A stretch of 47,659 nucleotides of DNA from Ruminococcus flavefaciens (GTDB taxonomy: Bacteria; Bacillota; Clostridia; Oscillospirales; Ruminococcaceae). The first letter of the stretch is position 1. Each line of letters begins with the position of its first letter. The translations under genes were made by a program, and so were the position numbers. Below are positions 1 through 8,406 of this stretch, piece after piece. Where the stretch lies: NCBI RefSeq assembly GCF_900143025.1, contig NZ_FRCT01000022.1, positions 1 through 47,659 on the forward strand. The letters run 5' to 3'. A model generated the notes under the pieces. The model did not search any database. It had not been told where the DNA came from and was given only the letters and a program-made list of their open reading frames with translations.

Positions 1-143
1 TCTCTAAGGTAGGTTGCTCACGTGTTACTCACCCGTCCGCCACTAAGATATCCTAAGTAAACTTAAAATATCTCCGTTCGACTTGCATGTGTTAAGCGTG
101 CCGCCAGCGTTCGTCCTGAGCCAGGATCAAACTCTTTATTAAA
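1..143 (-). rRNA. rrs: 16S ribosomal RNA, 5' end (partial)
   Basis: The plus strand at 116-135 is the reverse complement of the universal bacterial 27F primer site, and the flanking bases match the conserved start of 16S rRNA. The gene runs leftwards out of the window, so only about 140 nt of its 5' end is present. The mature 5' end is placed about 8 nt upstream of the primer site and is approximate. The V1 region is compatible with a Ruminococcus-like Firmicute. Two strong promoters lie upstream at 345-373 and 484-512. Confidence 0.97.
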
Positions 144-344
144 GTTGTATATATCAGAATGTTTCCATTCTAAAATATCTGATCCAGTTCATAACGCTTG
201 CGTTATTACTTCAAAGTGTTTTTTAGTCTTTTCTTGACTTTTCTTCTTTTACAAAGAAATCTCAAGGGTCGTTACTTTTTCTTATTCGCATTGTTCAATT
301 TTCAAGATGCTGTTCCATACTCTCTCTTCCGAGACAGCTTTAAT

Positions 345-373
345 ATTATATCACTTTCTCAACTGTTTGTCAA
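345..373 (-). promoter_or_regulatory. rRNA operon promoter P2 (sigma-A)
   Basis: On the minus strand a perfect TTGACA (368-373) and a perfect TATAAT (345-350) are separated by 17 nt, about 200 nt upstream of the 16S start. The sequence after the -10 box repeats that of the upstream promoter (AAAGCTGTC), which suggests a duplicated start region. Confidence 0.9.
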
Positions 374-483
374 GTGCTTTTTTGAATTTTTTCAAAAAAG
401 TTTTTTGTGATATCCGTCATTCGATCGTACTCCCGTGCTGTATCACCAGTCTTATCGTTTGTCTCTCGTCCGACAGCTTTTAT

Positions 484-512
484 ATTATAACACTCTTTTT
501 CACCTTTGTCAA
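484..512 (-). promoter_or_regulatory. rRNA operon promoter P1 (sigma-A)
   Basis: On the minus strand a perfect TTGACA (507-512) and a perfect TATAAT (484-489) are spaced by 17 nt. With the similar copy at 345-373 it forms the usual tandem promoter pair of an rRNA operon. The remaining 144-560 sequence is AT-rich leader with no convincing gene. Confidence 0.9.
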
Positions 513-560
513 CTAAAAGAATATGAGGCTTTCTCTTAATATTTTAGTCATAATTGCCAA

Positions 561-944
561 TCAGGTTCCGAGCTTCCCCAGCCAGAACCACCTTATCGAG
601 AAAAGCACCGCCAGAGCTACCATAACTCCAACTACTATAAGGTTCTTTTTTATCTGCTCGGCGAAGTCGAAGTTCTTTGGATTTTTCGGATCGTAGATTA
701 TTGTATGCTTCGAGCCGATCTTAAATGGCTCTGAAAAGCCCGCTTTGTCCTCGAATTCGTAGACCTTATCGCCGTTTCCGAAGCGCATTTTATGAATGTA
801 GTCGTTCTGTCGCTTTTCGCGGACAGAAATGACCTCCGCTTCTGTCTCAATACCGTTCTTTTTCAGCAGCAGGAGCTTTCCAAGATAGATAAGTCCAACT
901 ATGGCGATAATAATTCCTATGCTTGCCCATATTATGTATTTCAT
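561..944 (-). CDS. small membrane protein, DUF3592-like
   Basis: A 127-residue protein with an N-terminal membrane segment (about residues 4-27), a polar middle part and a second membrane segment near the C-terminus (about 103-122). The middle has the DUF3592-like pattern of a short beta-rich domain with a Y-DPKNP stretch (IIYDPKNPKNF). No catalytic motif is visible and the function is unknown. It lies 13 bp downstream of the next minus-strand gene and probably shares its transcript. Both sit between the rRNA promoters and argF. The family assignment is from the overall pattern only. Confidence 0.7.
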   Translation of the reverse strand: MKYIIWASIGIIIAIVGLIYLGKLLLLKKNGIETEAEVISVREKRQNDYIHKMRFGNGDKVYEFEDKAGFSEPFKIGSKHTIIYDPKNPKNFDFAEQIKKNLIVVGVMVALAVLFSIRWFWLGKLGT

Positions 945-957
945 GTTTCACCTCATA

Positions 958-1461
958 TTATTCAAAAAATCCTCTGTCCTCGACATATCCCTCAGCCTTT
1001 TCCGGATAAACGCTTTCAGCATATCTGTATATTTCCATAAGCTCTATTTGCTCCATATTTCCGCTCATAAAATTTATAATGTCATTCTTGTCTATTATTT
1101 TCCTGAATACATATTTTTCATCGTAGTCATCGACCTTATAGTAAAATCTCAGAGTAAATACACTTCTCGGACCGCCTCGTGCAATAAGTTCATCTATGGA
1201 ATAAGAAAACCTGTCGATCTTCTTCAGATCGATCTTCCACATATAAAAAGCATATCTGCATCTGATAACAGTTCCCTTGCCAAATTCTACTATTGTTCCT
1301 CTTGTAAGAAGCCATATCATTATAGCCCCTCCGACAATAAAGCCTATAAGTTCGCCTGCGTCACCCCATTTGCGCATACACACTACTGGGATTATAAAAA
1401 ATAGACCTAATGAAATAACCTGTATTAATACAGGTGCATCATTTATTCTCATCTTTTTCAT
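958..1461 (-). CDS. membrane protein with PH-like C-terminal region, function unknown
   Basis: A 167-residue protein with two N-terminal hydrophobic segments (about residues 12-28 and 36-54). They are followed by a beta-rich cytosolic part that includes short strands and a conserved-looking RGGPRSVF stretch. It resembles the small PH-like (DUF6560-type) membrane proteins of Clostridia, but I cannot assign a function. I chose the ATG at 1461 rather than 1476 because a GGGGG ribosome-binding site precedes it at good spacing. It is followed closely by the DUF3592-like gene. Confidence 0.65.
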   Translation of the reverse strand: MKKMRINDAPVLIQVISLGLFFIIPVVCMRKWGDAGELIGFIVGGAIMIWLLTRGTIVEFGKGTVIRCRYAFYMWKIDLKKIDRFSYSIDELIARGGPRSVFTLRFYYKVDDYDEKYVFRKIIDKNDIINFMSGNMEQIELMEIYRYAESVYPEKAEGYVEDRGFFE

Positions 1462-1612
1462 AGTGATATCCCCCATATCATTTCGAAAAAAGCGGACAGT
1501 TCCCCAACTGCCTCCTCAAAATATCGTATCCTAACAGAACGCCGAGGACGGCTTTCCCTACAATCATATTACTTCCGATTTGTCCGAAAAGCGGACACCG
1601 AAATTATGCATT

Positions 1613-1636
1613 AAAAAGGGCGGATAATATCCGCCC
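1613..1636 (-). terminator. intrinsic terminator after argF, built from a dispersed palindrome
   Basis: GGGCGGATAATATCCGCCC at 1618-1636 is a perfect palindrome. On the minus strand it is followed by a run of T, about 20 bp past the argF stop. It belongs to the same palindrome family seen at 15025 and 21439. The rest of 1477-1657 holds no gene. It contains a related degenerate piece at 1540-1561 (GCCGAGGACGGC plus CCCTACA). Confidence 0.75.
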
Positions 1637-1657
1637 TTACATATGTACATTAACGGC

Positions 1658-2566
1658 TTAGTTTGCCATGAGCTTTACCATTACTGCCTTCTGAGCGTGG
1701 AGACGGTTCTCAGCTTCCTCGAAGATCTCGTTTGCATGAGCCTCGAATACCTTCTCTGTGATCTCCTCCTCACGGTGTGCAGGGAGACAGTGAAGCACCA
1801 TAGCGTCTGCATTTGCCTGGGTCATGAGCTCGTCGTTTATCTGATAGCCTGCGAATGCCTTCTTACGCTTCTCAGCTTCGCCCTCCTGACCCATAGAAGC
1901 CCATACGTCAGTTATAAGTACGTCTGCGCCCTTTGCTGCCTGCATAGGTGAATTTGTCATCTCGAACTTGTCACCGTATGTCTTTGCAAAGTCGAGTATC
2001 TCCTTTGGCGGCTGATAATCGTCAGGGCATGCGATAGCAACGCTCATGCCGACTTTAAGGCAGCCTACGATAAGTGAGTTTGCCATGTTGTTTCCGTCGC
2101 CGATAAAGCACATTTTAAGTCCGTCAAAGCTGCCCTTGAACTCGCGGATAGTCATAAGGTCAGCAAGAACCTGACAAGGGTGACAGAAGTCTGTAAGACC
2201 GTTGATTATCGGGATAGAACCGTACTCTGCAAGGTCCTCGACTTCCTTCTGCTCAAAGGTACGTATCATTATACCGTCAAGGTAACGTGAGAGAACTCTC
2301 GCTGTATCCTGTACAGGCTCTCCGCGTCCGATCTGGAGATCGTTTGAGGAGAGGAACAGCGGATAACCGCCCAGCTGGTACATACCTGTCTCAAAGGATA
2401 CACGGGTACGTGTGGAAGCCTTCTGGAATATCATACCAAGAGTCTTGCCCTTGAGGTGTGGGTGTGGGATACCGTGCTTGAGCTCGTACTTGAGCTGGTC
2501 TGCAAGGTTAAGTATTTCTATGATCTCCTCTGTGCTGAGATCGAGCATTTTAAGTAAGTGTTTCAT
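1658..2566 (-). CDS. argF: ornithine carbamoyltransferase
   Basis: This cytosolic enzyme transfers a carbamoyl group from carbamoyl phosphate to ornithine, giving citrulline. The 302-residue product has the carbamoyl-phosphate motif STRTR at residues 51-55, the HPCQ motif in the middle and the ornithine-binding loop HCLPAHR from residue 259. Length is normal for the family. The start at 2566 is preceded by GGAAAGG at 8 nt; a longer start at 2593 has no such site. It ends the minus-strand arg series (argD, a LURP-like gene, argF). A palindromic terminator follows its stop. Confidence 0.97.
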   Translation of the reverse strand: MKHLLKMLDLSTEEIIEILNLADQLKYELKHGIPHPHLKGKTLGMIFQKASTRTRVSFETGMYQLGGYPLFLSSNDLQIGRGEPVQDTARVLSRYLDGIMIRTFEQKEVEDLAEYGSIPIINGLTDFCHPCQVLADLMTIREFKGSFDGLKMCFIGDGNNMANSLIVGCLKVGMSVAIACPDDYQPPKEILDFAKTYGDKFEMTNSPMQAAKGADVLITDVWASMGQEGEAEKRKKAFAGYQINDELMTQANADAMVLHCLPAHREEEITEKVFEAHANEIFEEAENRLHAQKAVMVKLMAN

Positions 2567-2589
2567 ATTTATATCCTTTCCATATTTTG

Positions 2590-3054
2590 TCATGACTTGT
2601 TCATTTCGCCGAACGCCTTGTCTATAGCCAGCGCAAACAGCGGTATATAGTCATCAAAAGCGGTATTCTCGATTTCTATGTGATACTGAAGCTCTCCTGT
2701 TACTCCCATAAGGGTCTGTATCTCTCCAACGTGCTTTCCGTCAAGGATTATTTCAAAATTCTTTCTGTCCTTGCTTGCCAGATCAAAACGCATCTGCTTA
2801 TTCTTTACCTTGATAGTCGGGTCAAGAAATAAGGAGGTACACTCCATTGTCATAAACACATTGTCATTCAGGATTATGGTAAAAGTTGGTCTTTTTGAGT
2901 CACCTGTCTGAACGAGAGTATAGAGGTTGTAATTGCTTGTATCCATCAAGTTATAACGCGAGCTGAAGCTTTTCTTCTTTATGGTATAGAGAAGCTTTCC
3001 ATTTTTATCTTCGACGGTATATTTAGTACCATTGCCAACTAACTGCAACTCCAT
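2590..3054 (-). CDS. LURP-one/tubby-like (LOR) family protein, function unknown
   Basis: A 154-residue soluble protein made almost wholly of alternating short beta strands, with pairs such as YTVEDKNGKLLYTI and FEIILDGKHVGEI. This is the usual look of the tubby-like LURP-one-related fold, and no catalytic residues are evident. An ATG at 3060 overlaps the argD stop as ATGA. The ATG at 3054 is preferred because the GGAGG site is then 7 nt away rather than one. It sits between argD and argF and is likely co-transcribed with them, but no link to arginine synthesis is known. Confidence 0.65.
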   Translation of the reverse strand: MELQLVGNGTKYTVEDKNGKLLYTIKKKSFSSRYNLMDTSNYNLYTLVQTGDSKRPTFTIILNDNVFMTMECTSLFLDPTIKVKNKQMRFDLASKDRKNFEIILDGKHVGEIQTLMGVTGELQYHIEIENTAFDDYIPLFALAIDKAFGEMNKS

Positions 3055-3056
3055 AA

Positions 3057-4226
3057 TCATTCCTCCAGTATCTCTATCAGAATTTTCAGTCCGTCCTTCA
3101 GCTCATCGTAAGATATTGTAAGCGGAGGAAGAAGTCTTACCTTTTCCTTGGCTGTGAGCACAAGAAGCCCCCTTTCAAGAGCCTTCTGTGCAACGTCATG
3201 GGCATCTTTGTTTTTAAGCGTAATGCCGACCATAAGACCGATACCGCTGAGTGCTGCTACCTCGCTGCACTTCTTTAACTCGTTTCTGATAAAGTTACCC
3301 TTTTCTGTAACCTCATCAAGAAATCCGCTGCTCTCTATCCTGTCAAGCACTGCAAGACCGCCTGCACAGGCAATAGGGTTTCCGCCGAAAGTAGAGCCGT
3401 GAGTACCTGCTGTCAGGACTCCGCTGCACTTTTCGTTAACGAGGCAAGCGCCCATAGGCACGCCGCCTGCGATACCCTTTGCAAGAGTTGTGATATCAGC
3501 CTTTCTGCCGTAGTGGTCGCCTGCAAGGAACTTGCCTGTACGGCCTACGCCTGTCTGTACCTCATCGGCGATAACTAGTATATCCTTTGGAGCACAAAGC
3601 TCGTATACAGCGTCTACGAACTCCTTATCGAGAGCCAGTACGCCGCCCTCGCCCTGAACATATTCCATCATAACTGCGCAGACAGTTTTATCCTCAAGCT
3701 TTGACTTGAGGTCGCTGATATCATTTGCGGTCACATTTACGAAGCCTTCAACGAACGGAAAGAAGTAGTTATGGAAAACGTCCTGTCCCGTAGCGGAAAG
3801 TGTTGCGATAGTTCTGCCGTGGAAGGAATTCACAAGGGTGATTATTGTATGTCTGCCCTTGCCGTATTTATCGAAGCTGTACTTCCTTGCCACCTTTATG
3901 GCGCACTCATTTGCCTCTGCGCCGCTGTTGCAGAAGAACACTGACTTATAGCCTGATATTTCGCAGAGCTTGTCGGCGAAATCAGCCTGTACCTTAGTAT
4001 AGTAGTAGTTTGAGCTGTGCTGGAGAGTCCTTACCTGAGCGCATACTGCGTCAGCCCACTTTTCATCACAGTAACCCAGTGAATTTGTTCCGATGCCGCT
4101 TCCGAAATCAATGTATTCCATACCGTTTTCGTCCTTGCAGCGTCTGCCGTTTCCCTTTTCCATAACGAGCGGGTAACGTCCATAGGATTGCATAACATGG
4201 GAATTAAATTTATCTATGGTATTCAT
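3057..4226 (-). CDS. argD: acetylornithine aminotransferase
   Basis: A PLP-dependent class III aminotransferase that converts N-acetylglutamate semialdehyde to N2-acetylornithine with glutamate as donor. The 389-residue protein shows the cofactor signature ending in DEVQTGVGRTG and the Schiff-base lysine in TLAKGIAGGVPMGA, plus NSGAEANE near the N-terminus. The start at 4226 follows a strong AGGAGG site; the upstream in-frame ATG at 4268 lacks one. Its own promoter lies at 4289-4318. Downstream genes overlap or follow closely. Confidence 0.95.
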   Translation of the reverse strand: MNTIDKFNSHVMQSYGRYPLVMEKGNGRRCKDENGMEYIDFGSGIGTNSLGYCDEKWADAVCAQVRTLQHSSNYYYTKVQADFADKLCEISGYKSVFFCNSGAEANECAIKVARKYSFDKYGKGRHTIITLVNSFHGRTIATLSATGQDVFHNYFFPFVEGFVNVTANDISDLKSKLEDKTVCAVMMEYVQGEGGVLALDKEFVDAVYELCAPKDILVIADEVQTGVGRTGKFLAGDHYGRKADITTLAKGIAGGVPMGACLVNEKCSGVLTAGTHGSTFGGNPIACAGGLAVLDRIESSGFLDEVTEKGNFIRNELKKCSEVAALSGIGLMVGITLKNKDAHDVAQKALERGLLVLTAKEKVRLLPPLTISYDELKDGLKILIEILEE

Positions 4227-4288
4227 ATAATATCCTCCTTGGTGCAGACTGCCCTGGACAAAATTCATAAATTTTCAGACACACTATT

Positions 4289-4318
4289 ATTATAACGCTG
4301 AAAGGCAGTCAAAATCAA
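4289..4318 (-). promoter_or_regulatory. sigma-A promoter for argD
   Basis: On the minus strand TTGATT (4313-4318) and TATAAT (4289-4294) are spaced by 18 nt, about 60 nt upstream of the argD start. This makes argD, the LURP-like gene and argF a transcription unit separate from argB. Confidence 0.65.
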
Positions 4319-4385
4319 TCTTTCCGAAAGTAATATTAGTAAATTTTTTGTATACAAGTAAATTATTTTACGAGAAGAAACTCTA

Positions 4386-5252
4386 TCAAGTAAACTGAGT
4401 GCCTATTCCTTCATTGGAGAGTATCTCAATGAGGATAGAATGAGGAACTCTTCCGTCGATGATAACGGTCTTGCTTACGCCGCGTCTGACAGCTTCTACA
4501 CAGCAGTCTATCTTAGGTATCATGCCGCCTGAGATGATGCCCTGTCTCTTGAGGAAAGGCACCTCGCTGACATTTACCTCGGGGATAAGTGTTGACGGGT
4601 CGTCCTTATCGCGGAGAAGTCCTGCGATATCTGTCATAAGGATAAGATTTTCCGCACCAAGCTCGGCAGCAATTCTTGCTGCGGCTGTATCTGCGTTTAT
4701 ATTGTATGTATTACCCTCCTCGTCTGTTGCAACAGTAGCGATAACAGGGATATTTCCGTTAGCTAAAGCGTCTGTGATAGGCTTTGTGTTTACCTTTGTT
4801 ATCTCGCCTACCCAGCCTAAGTCCTGACCGTCGTCGGTCTTTTTCTTTTCAGCCATGAGCATTTCGCCGTCGATACCGCAAAGACCTACTGCGCTGCCCT
4901 TGTGCTGAGCGAGAAGCTGTACCAGTTCCTTGTTTACCTTGCCGGAAAGCACCATTTTTACAACGTCAACGGTTGCATCATCGGTATATCTCAGACCATT
5001 TACAAATCTGCTCTCGATATTGAGCTTTTTGAGCATATCACTTATCTCTGGACCGCCGCCGTGTACCAGTACTACCTTTACGCCTACAAGCGAAAGGAGA
5101 ACGATATCTGTCATTACAGCGTCCTTGAGGTCCTTGTTGGTCATAGCGTTTCCGCCGTATTTTATAACAAGTATCTTGTTATTGTACTTCTGTATGTACG
5201 GCAGAGCGTCAATAAGTACCTGCGATTTGTCATTGTTTGAGATCTTTTCCAT
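4386..5252 (-). CDS. argB: acetylglutamate kinase
   Basis: Phosphorylates N-acetylglutamate, the second step of arginine synthesis. The 288-residue protein has the amino-acid-kinase signatures VIKYGGNAM (about residues 29-37), LVHGGGPEI, and the late GGMIPK segment involved in substrate and ATP binding. The N-terminal extension seen in arginine-inhibited hexameric enzymes is partly present (residues 1-25), so feedback inhibition by arginine is plausible but not shown. An AAGGAAGTAAGG ribosome-binding region precedes the ATG. It is separated from argD by about 120 bp holding the argD promoter. Confidence 0.96.
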   Translation of the reverse strand: MEKISNNDKSQVLIDALPYIQKYNNKILVIKYGGNAMTNKDLKDAVMTDIVLLSLVGVKVVLVHGGGPEISDMLKKLNIESRFVNGLRYTDDATVDVVKMVLSGKVNKELVQLLAQHKGSAVGLCGIDGEMLMAEKKKTDDGQDLGWVGEITKVNTKPITDALANGNIPVIATVATDEEGNTYNINADTAAARIAAELGAENLILMTDIAGLLRDKDDPSTLIPEVNVSEVPFLKRQGIISGGMIPKIDCCVEAVRRGVSKTVIIDGRVPHSILIEILSNEGIGTQFT

Positions 5253-5258
5253 TTTTCC

Positions 5259-5401
5259 TTACTTCCTTTTTATTTTAAACTTGATTATGATTTGCTTCAT
5301 ATTCTCAGGGGCATTATATTGTGAAGCAACTATCTCTCCGTCATCGTTTAAGCGGTAATTATCGCCGATGTATTCCCATTCTTCTTTTTTCTTCCAAACA
5401 C
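5259..5401 (-). pseudogene. 47-codon small ORF interrupted by -1 frameshift at A-AAA-AAG
   Basis: Starting from GTG at 5401 (AGGTGA upstream) the frame reads VFGRKK and would run out of phase. A -1 shift at the heptamer A-AAA-AAG (5384-5390) joins it to an open frame that continues EEWEYIGDNYRLNDDGEIV and ends at 5259. The joined product would be 47 residues. VFGRKK resembles the MFGRRR start of the neighbouring upstream gene. It may be a single-base lesion in a real small gene or a programmed frameshift, since this heptamer is the slippery site known from E. coli dnaX. No homolog is known to me. Confidence 0.4.
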
Positions 5402-5409
5402 AGCTTCAC

Positions 5410-6165
5410 CTATTTATTCATAAGAGCACCGTGAATGGCGTCTTCAATTATCCTTGCAACTCTTTTCGTATCGGAAATATTATACATACCGACTATATTA
5501 CTGTTCTTGTTGCTTCTGCCACGAATGGGATTTGTAAGCACTAGCGTTATATAGCCCTTTCCGTTATTAGCGCCGGGGATAGCATTTACCCTCTTTATGT
5601 TTTCGAGAGGAACTGATAACTGTTCGGAGTTGTATATAATTATTACTCTTTTATCCGTAACGCCGTATAATCCTACTGTTGAACCCGACATCATGCTAAT
5701 GCTTATTACGAGCATTATAATTCCGACAACAGAAAGAACAACCGTACACATCAAGATCAATGATATCACCAGCATTATTCCGCCTGCCGCGGCTGAATTG
5801 TTTTTGGCCTTTTGGGCAGGATCTTTTCCGCCGGTCCATAAAAGATGCTCATTGGGCATAAGGAGCGGTTCAAAGCGGCTTTCGAGACTGACATAATTAT
5901 CATATGGATGCTGTTCCCTGTCAGCGTCAGCATAAGTCTGTTCGTGATCGTGGTCACAATCCCTGACATTGGTAATATCATCGTAGGTCTGCTCGTGGCT
6001 GTGATCGCACTCACGGACATCTGTGATATCCTCGTAAGTCTGTTCATGGTCATGATCGCACTCGCTTCGGTATTCCTCCGACGGTGCTATATAGTCATCG
6101 TCATATTTCGCAGAATACTTTTCATTATATGCGTCATAGTCCTCATCTCTTCTTCTGCCGAACAT
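5410..6165 (-). CDS. PH-like membrane protein with His/Cys tandem repeats
   Basis: A 251-residue protein. Residues 1-30 are acidic and Tyr-rich. Residues about 34-84 hold three tandem copies of a 17-residue unit built on CDH-HEQTY-DIT-VR. A membrane hairpin follows (about residues 127-160), then a beta-rich PH-like domain with the pattern YGVTDKRVIIIY. The repeats are also visible in the DNA as 51-bp units. Regular Cys-Asp-His spacing suggests metal binding, which is inference. Its neighbour at 6184 shares the membrane plus TDKR/bPH layout, so the two are probably related and co-expressed. Confidence 0.7.
   Translation of the reverse strand: MFGRRRDEDYDAYNEKYSAKYDDDYIAPSEEYRSECDHDHEQTYEDITDVRECDHSHEQTYDDITNVRDCDHDHEQTYADADREQHPYDNYVSLESRFEPLLMPNEHLLWTGGKDPAQKAKNNSAAAGGIMLVISLILMCTVVLSVVGIIMLVISISMMSGSTVGLYGVTDKRVIIIYNSEQLSVPLENIKRVNAIPGANNGKGYITLVLTNPIRGRSNKNSNIVGMYNISDTKRVARIIEDAIHGALMNK
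5931..6065 (-). repeat. three tandem 51-bp coding repeats
   Basis: Three imperfect 51-bp units encode CDHDHEQTYEDITDVRE-like peptides inside the PH-like protein. The third copy diverges at its end (ADADREQ). Confidence 0.85.
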
Positions 6166-6183
6166 TTCCTCACCCCCTGTATA

Positions 6184-6753
6184 TCAGAAACCCTGCTCGC
6201 GTTCGATCTCTCTTGCTTTTTTATAGGCGTTTGTAGTATCCTTCTGAGCCTTTATGATCTCTGCTACTTTTTCGCAGTCCTGTACATCATAGATTGTCTG
6301 AGATGTTACTTTATACTCACGCTGGTGATGAGGACGGTTGAGCAAATGAGTAAAACAGAGAGAAATATTTCCTGTATCACTGTCCTTTTTCTTTTCCACG
6401 GAAATAAAGGAAATATTGTGATATCTTATTTCTTTGTACTTTGTAGCCTTGAATATGAATATTCTTTTATCGGTAAACAAATATGTGGCTGAGCGTTCAA
6501 TATAATTAAACAGAGCAACCATTCCGAAGATGATAAATACTAAACCGTATAAAAAATCCACAAGCTTGTCATGTTGTATCTTCAATACATACGAACCCGC
6601 AATAATGAATACCAATGACAAAACCACAGGGATAATACCTTGCGGCAAATGAAACTTTTTCTTATCAGGCACCTGACTCCACAGTATATGCTCGCCTTCA
6701 TCAAGATAAGCATCATAGTCTATATCGGTGCTGAAGTCATTTCTTACGGACAT
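6184..6753 (-). CDS. PH-like membrane protein
   Basis: A 189-residue protein. A short cytosolic N-terminus contains an EHILWSQVP motif like the EHLLWTGG of its neighbour. Two membrane segments follow (about residues 40-58 and 67-84), then a bacterial PH-like domain beginning YLFTDKRIFIF. The C-terminal 25 residues are charged and probably helical. It ends 18 bp before the related repeat-containing gene. Function unknown; such proteins are membrane-anchored modules without known enzyme activity. Confidence 0.7.
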   Translation of the reverse strand: MSVRNDFSTDIDYDAYLDEGEHILWSQVPDKKKFHLPQGIIPVVLSLVFIIAGSYVLKIQHDKLVDFLYGLVFIIFGMVALFNYIERSATYLFTDKRIFIFKATKYKEIRYHNISFISVEKKKDSDTGNISLCFTHLLNRPHHQREYKVTSQTIYDVQDCEKVAEIIKAQKDTTNAYKKAREIEREQGF

Positions 6754-6782
6754 ATCATATCTCCTGATAAAGAGCTTTTTTA

Positions 6783-8078
6783 TCAGCTTCTGTAGTCGCC
6801 GTTTATCTTTACGTAATCGTATGTAAGGTCACAGCCCCATGCGATAGCCTTGCCCTGACCTTCTCCGAGAGAGATGAGTATCTTTATCTCCTCTTCCTGA
6901 AGTATCTTCTTTGCAAGCACTTCAGAGAACTCTATAACATTGCCCTTGCGTCCAAGCGGGATAACTCCGCCTGCGGAAGCCATTTCGATATCGACCTTTC
7001 TGATGTCGAAATCAGCATCTGCATAACCAAGAGCGCAGAATATTCTTCCTGCATTTGCGTCCTCACCGAATATCATAGCCTTGATAAGGCTTGAACCGAT
7101 AACAGACTTTGCTACCTTCTCGGCTATATCGTCATTCTCTGCACCTCTTACAGCGCACTCCACAAGCTTTGTAGCACCCTCGCCGTCACGAGCCATCATT
7201 CTTGCAAGGTTCATCATAATGGTGTAAAGAGCGTGCTTGAACTTCTCATAGTTCTCGTCCTCTGTTGTAACAGGAGTATTTCCTGCCTCGCCCGATGCCA
7301 TGATGCATACCATATCGTTTGTGGAAGTATCACCGTCAACGCTTGCTCTGTTAAGAGTTACCTTTACGATATCGCTGAGGGCGTGCTGTATCATCTCTGC
7401 CGAGATATCAGCGTCAGTTGTGAGGAAAGTAAGGGTAGTTGCCATATTCGGGTGTATCATACCGCTTCCCTTGAGCATACCGCCCATAGTGCAGTTCTTT
7501 CCGCCCATTTCAAATTTTACGGCAATTTCCTTTTCCTGTGTATCTGTAGTCATTATAGCTTCGAGGGCACGCTTGTTTCCGTCATAGGTAAGACCGTCCT
7601 TCAGTTCGCCCATAGCGTTTGCGATAGGCTCGATAGGAAGTACCTGACCGATAACGCCTGTAGAAGCTACGATAACATCATTTTCATCTATACCAAGAGC
7701 CTCTGCTGCAAGCTGACACATCTTTGTTGCCTTCTCAACACCGTCAGGGTTGCAGGTATTTGCGTTTACCGAGTTTACGATAACAGCTCTTGCCTTTCCG
7801 TCCTTTATATGCTCCTTTGTTACAAGGATAGGAGCTCCCTTGACCTTGTTCGTTGTATACACGGCAGCTGCCTGACACTCCTTATCAGCAACGATAAGTG
7901 CAAGGTCGTTTTTCTTCTTAGCTGTAGGAACAGCATTGTTTGCAGCAGCATTTGCTGCGTCCATTTCACCAAGGGGCTTGTGTGCAAGACCGCACTGTAC
8001 GCCGTTTGCCCTAAATCCCTTTGCAGCGCATACGCCGCCTTCTACAAATGTAACTCCCTGTAATTCTACAAGCTTCAT
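6783..8078 (-). CDS. argJ: bifunctional glutamate N-acetyltransferase / ornithine acetyltransferase
   Basis: Moves the acetyl group from N-acetylornithine to glutamate; many homologs also use acetyl-CoA for the first step. The 431-residue precursor carries the self-cleavage region KGSGMIHPNMATTLTF, in which the Thr after Ala becomes the new N-terminal nucleophile of the beta chain. The usual NMATML is NMATTL here. VDGDTSTNDMV and the C-terminal NGDYRS end are typical. An AGGAGG site precedes the ATG. With ArgJ present no argA is needed, which fits its absence from this window. Confidence 0.95.
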   Translation of the reverse strand: MKLVELQGVTFVEGGVCAAKGFRANGVQCGLAHKPLGEMDAANAAANNAVPTAKKKNDLALIVADKECQAAAVYTTNKVKGAPILVTKEHIKDGKARAVIVNSVNANTCNPDGVEKATKMCQLAAEALGIDENDVIVASTGVIGQVLPIEPIANAMGELKDGLTYDGNKRALEAIMTTDTQEKEIAVKFEMGGKNCTMGGMLKGSGMIHPNMATTLTFLTTDADISAEMIQHALSDIVKVTLNRASVDGDTSTNDMVCIMASGEAGNTPVTTEDENYEKFKHALYTIMMNLARMMARDGEGATKLVECAVRGAENDDIAEKVAKSVIGSSLIKAMIFGEDANAGRIFCALGYADADFDIRKVDIEMASAGGVIPLGRKGNVIEFSEVLAKKILQEEEIKILISLGEGQGKAIAWGCDLTYDYVKINGDYRS

Positions 8079-8131
8079 GTAGTTGCCTCCTTAAATTTCC
8101 GTGAGAATTTATTGATTATACTTATATGCTT

Positions 8132-8335
8132 TTTAATATTTTAACCGAACCTATGGCACTTGGCTGTGAGACCTGCTTTTCATTAACAGGTCTCTTGCCG
8201 AGCCAAGTATAAAAAAGTTTCAGATTGTTTTCGTTGTTAATTATTGTAAATGTTGAACACGAGTTGTTCTTAAAATATTTCCCCTGCAAATATATCGTCT
8301 TTCAAATTATCCTTTATCGATTTCAAACTTGTATC
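8132..8335 (-). pseudogene. decayed copy of the CdiI-like immunity gene
   Basis: The minus-strand translation contains DDIFAGEIF, a stop, EQLVFNIYN, a stop, and later GLTAKCHRFG. These align with DDPFTGEMFEGQLMFNLYK and GLMAKCHKFG of the intact gene at 9629-10045. At least three in-frame stops make it dead. The glycosyltransferase gene is thus flanked by an intact copy upstream and a relic downstream. The rest of 8079-8406 shows only AT-rich spacer and the argJ leader. Confidence 0.75.
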
Positions 8336-8406
8336 ATTCGCAAACTTTATATTAATACCATTCTCTTTTTTGACCGCTAATTGTCAAACAAACTTAAACC
8401 TTATCC

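Noticed and set aside
198..516. Two overlapping short frames in the rRNA leader
   Set aside because: They are antisense to the rRNA promoters and leader, AT-rich and without ribosome-binding sites.
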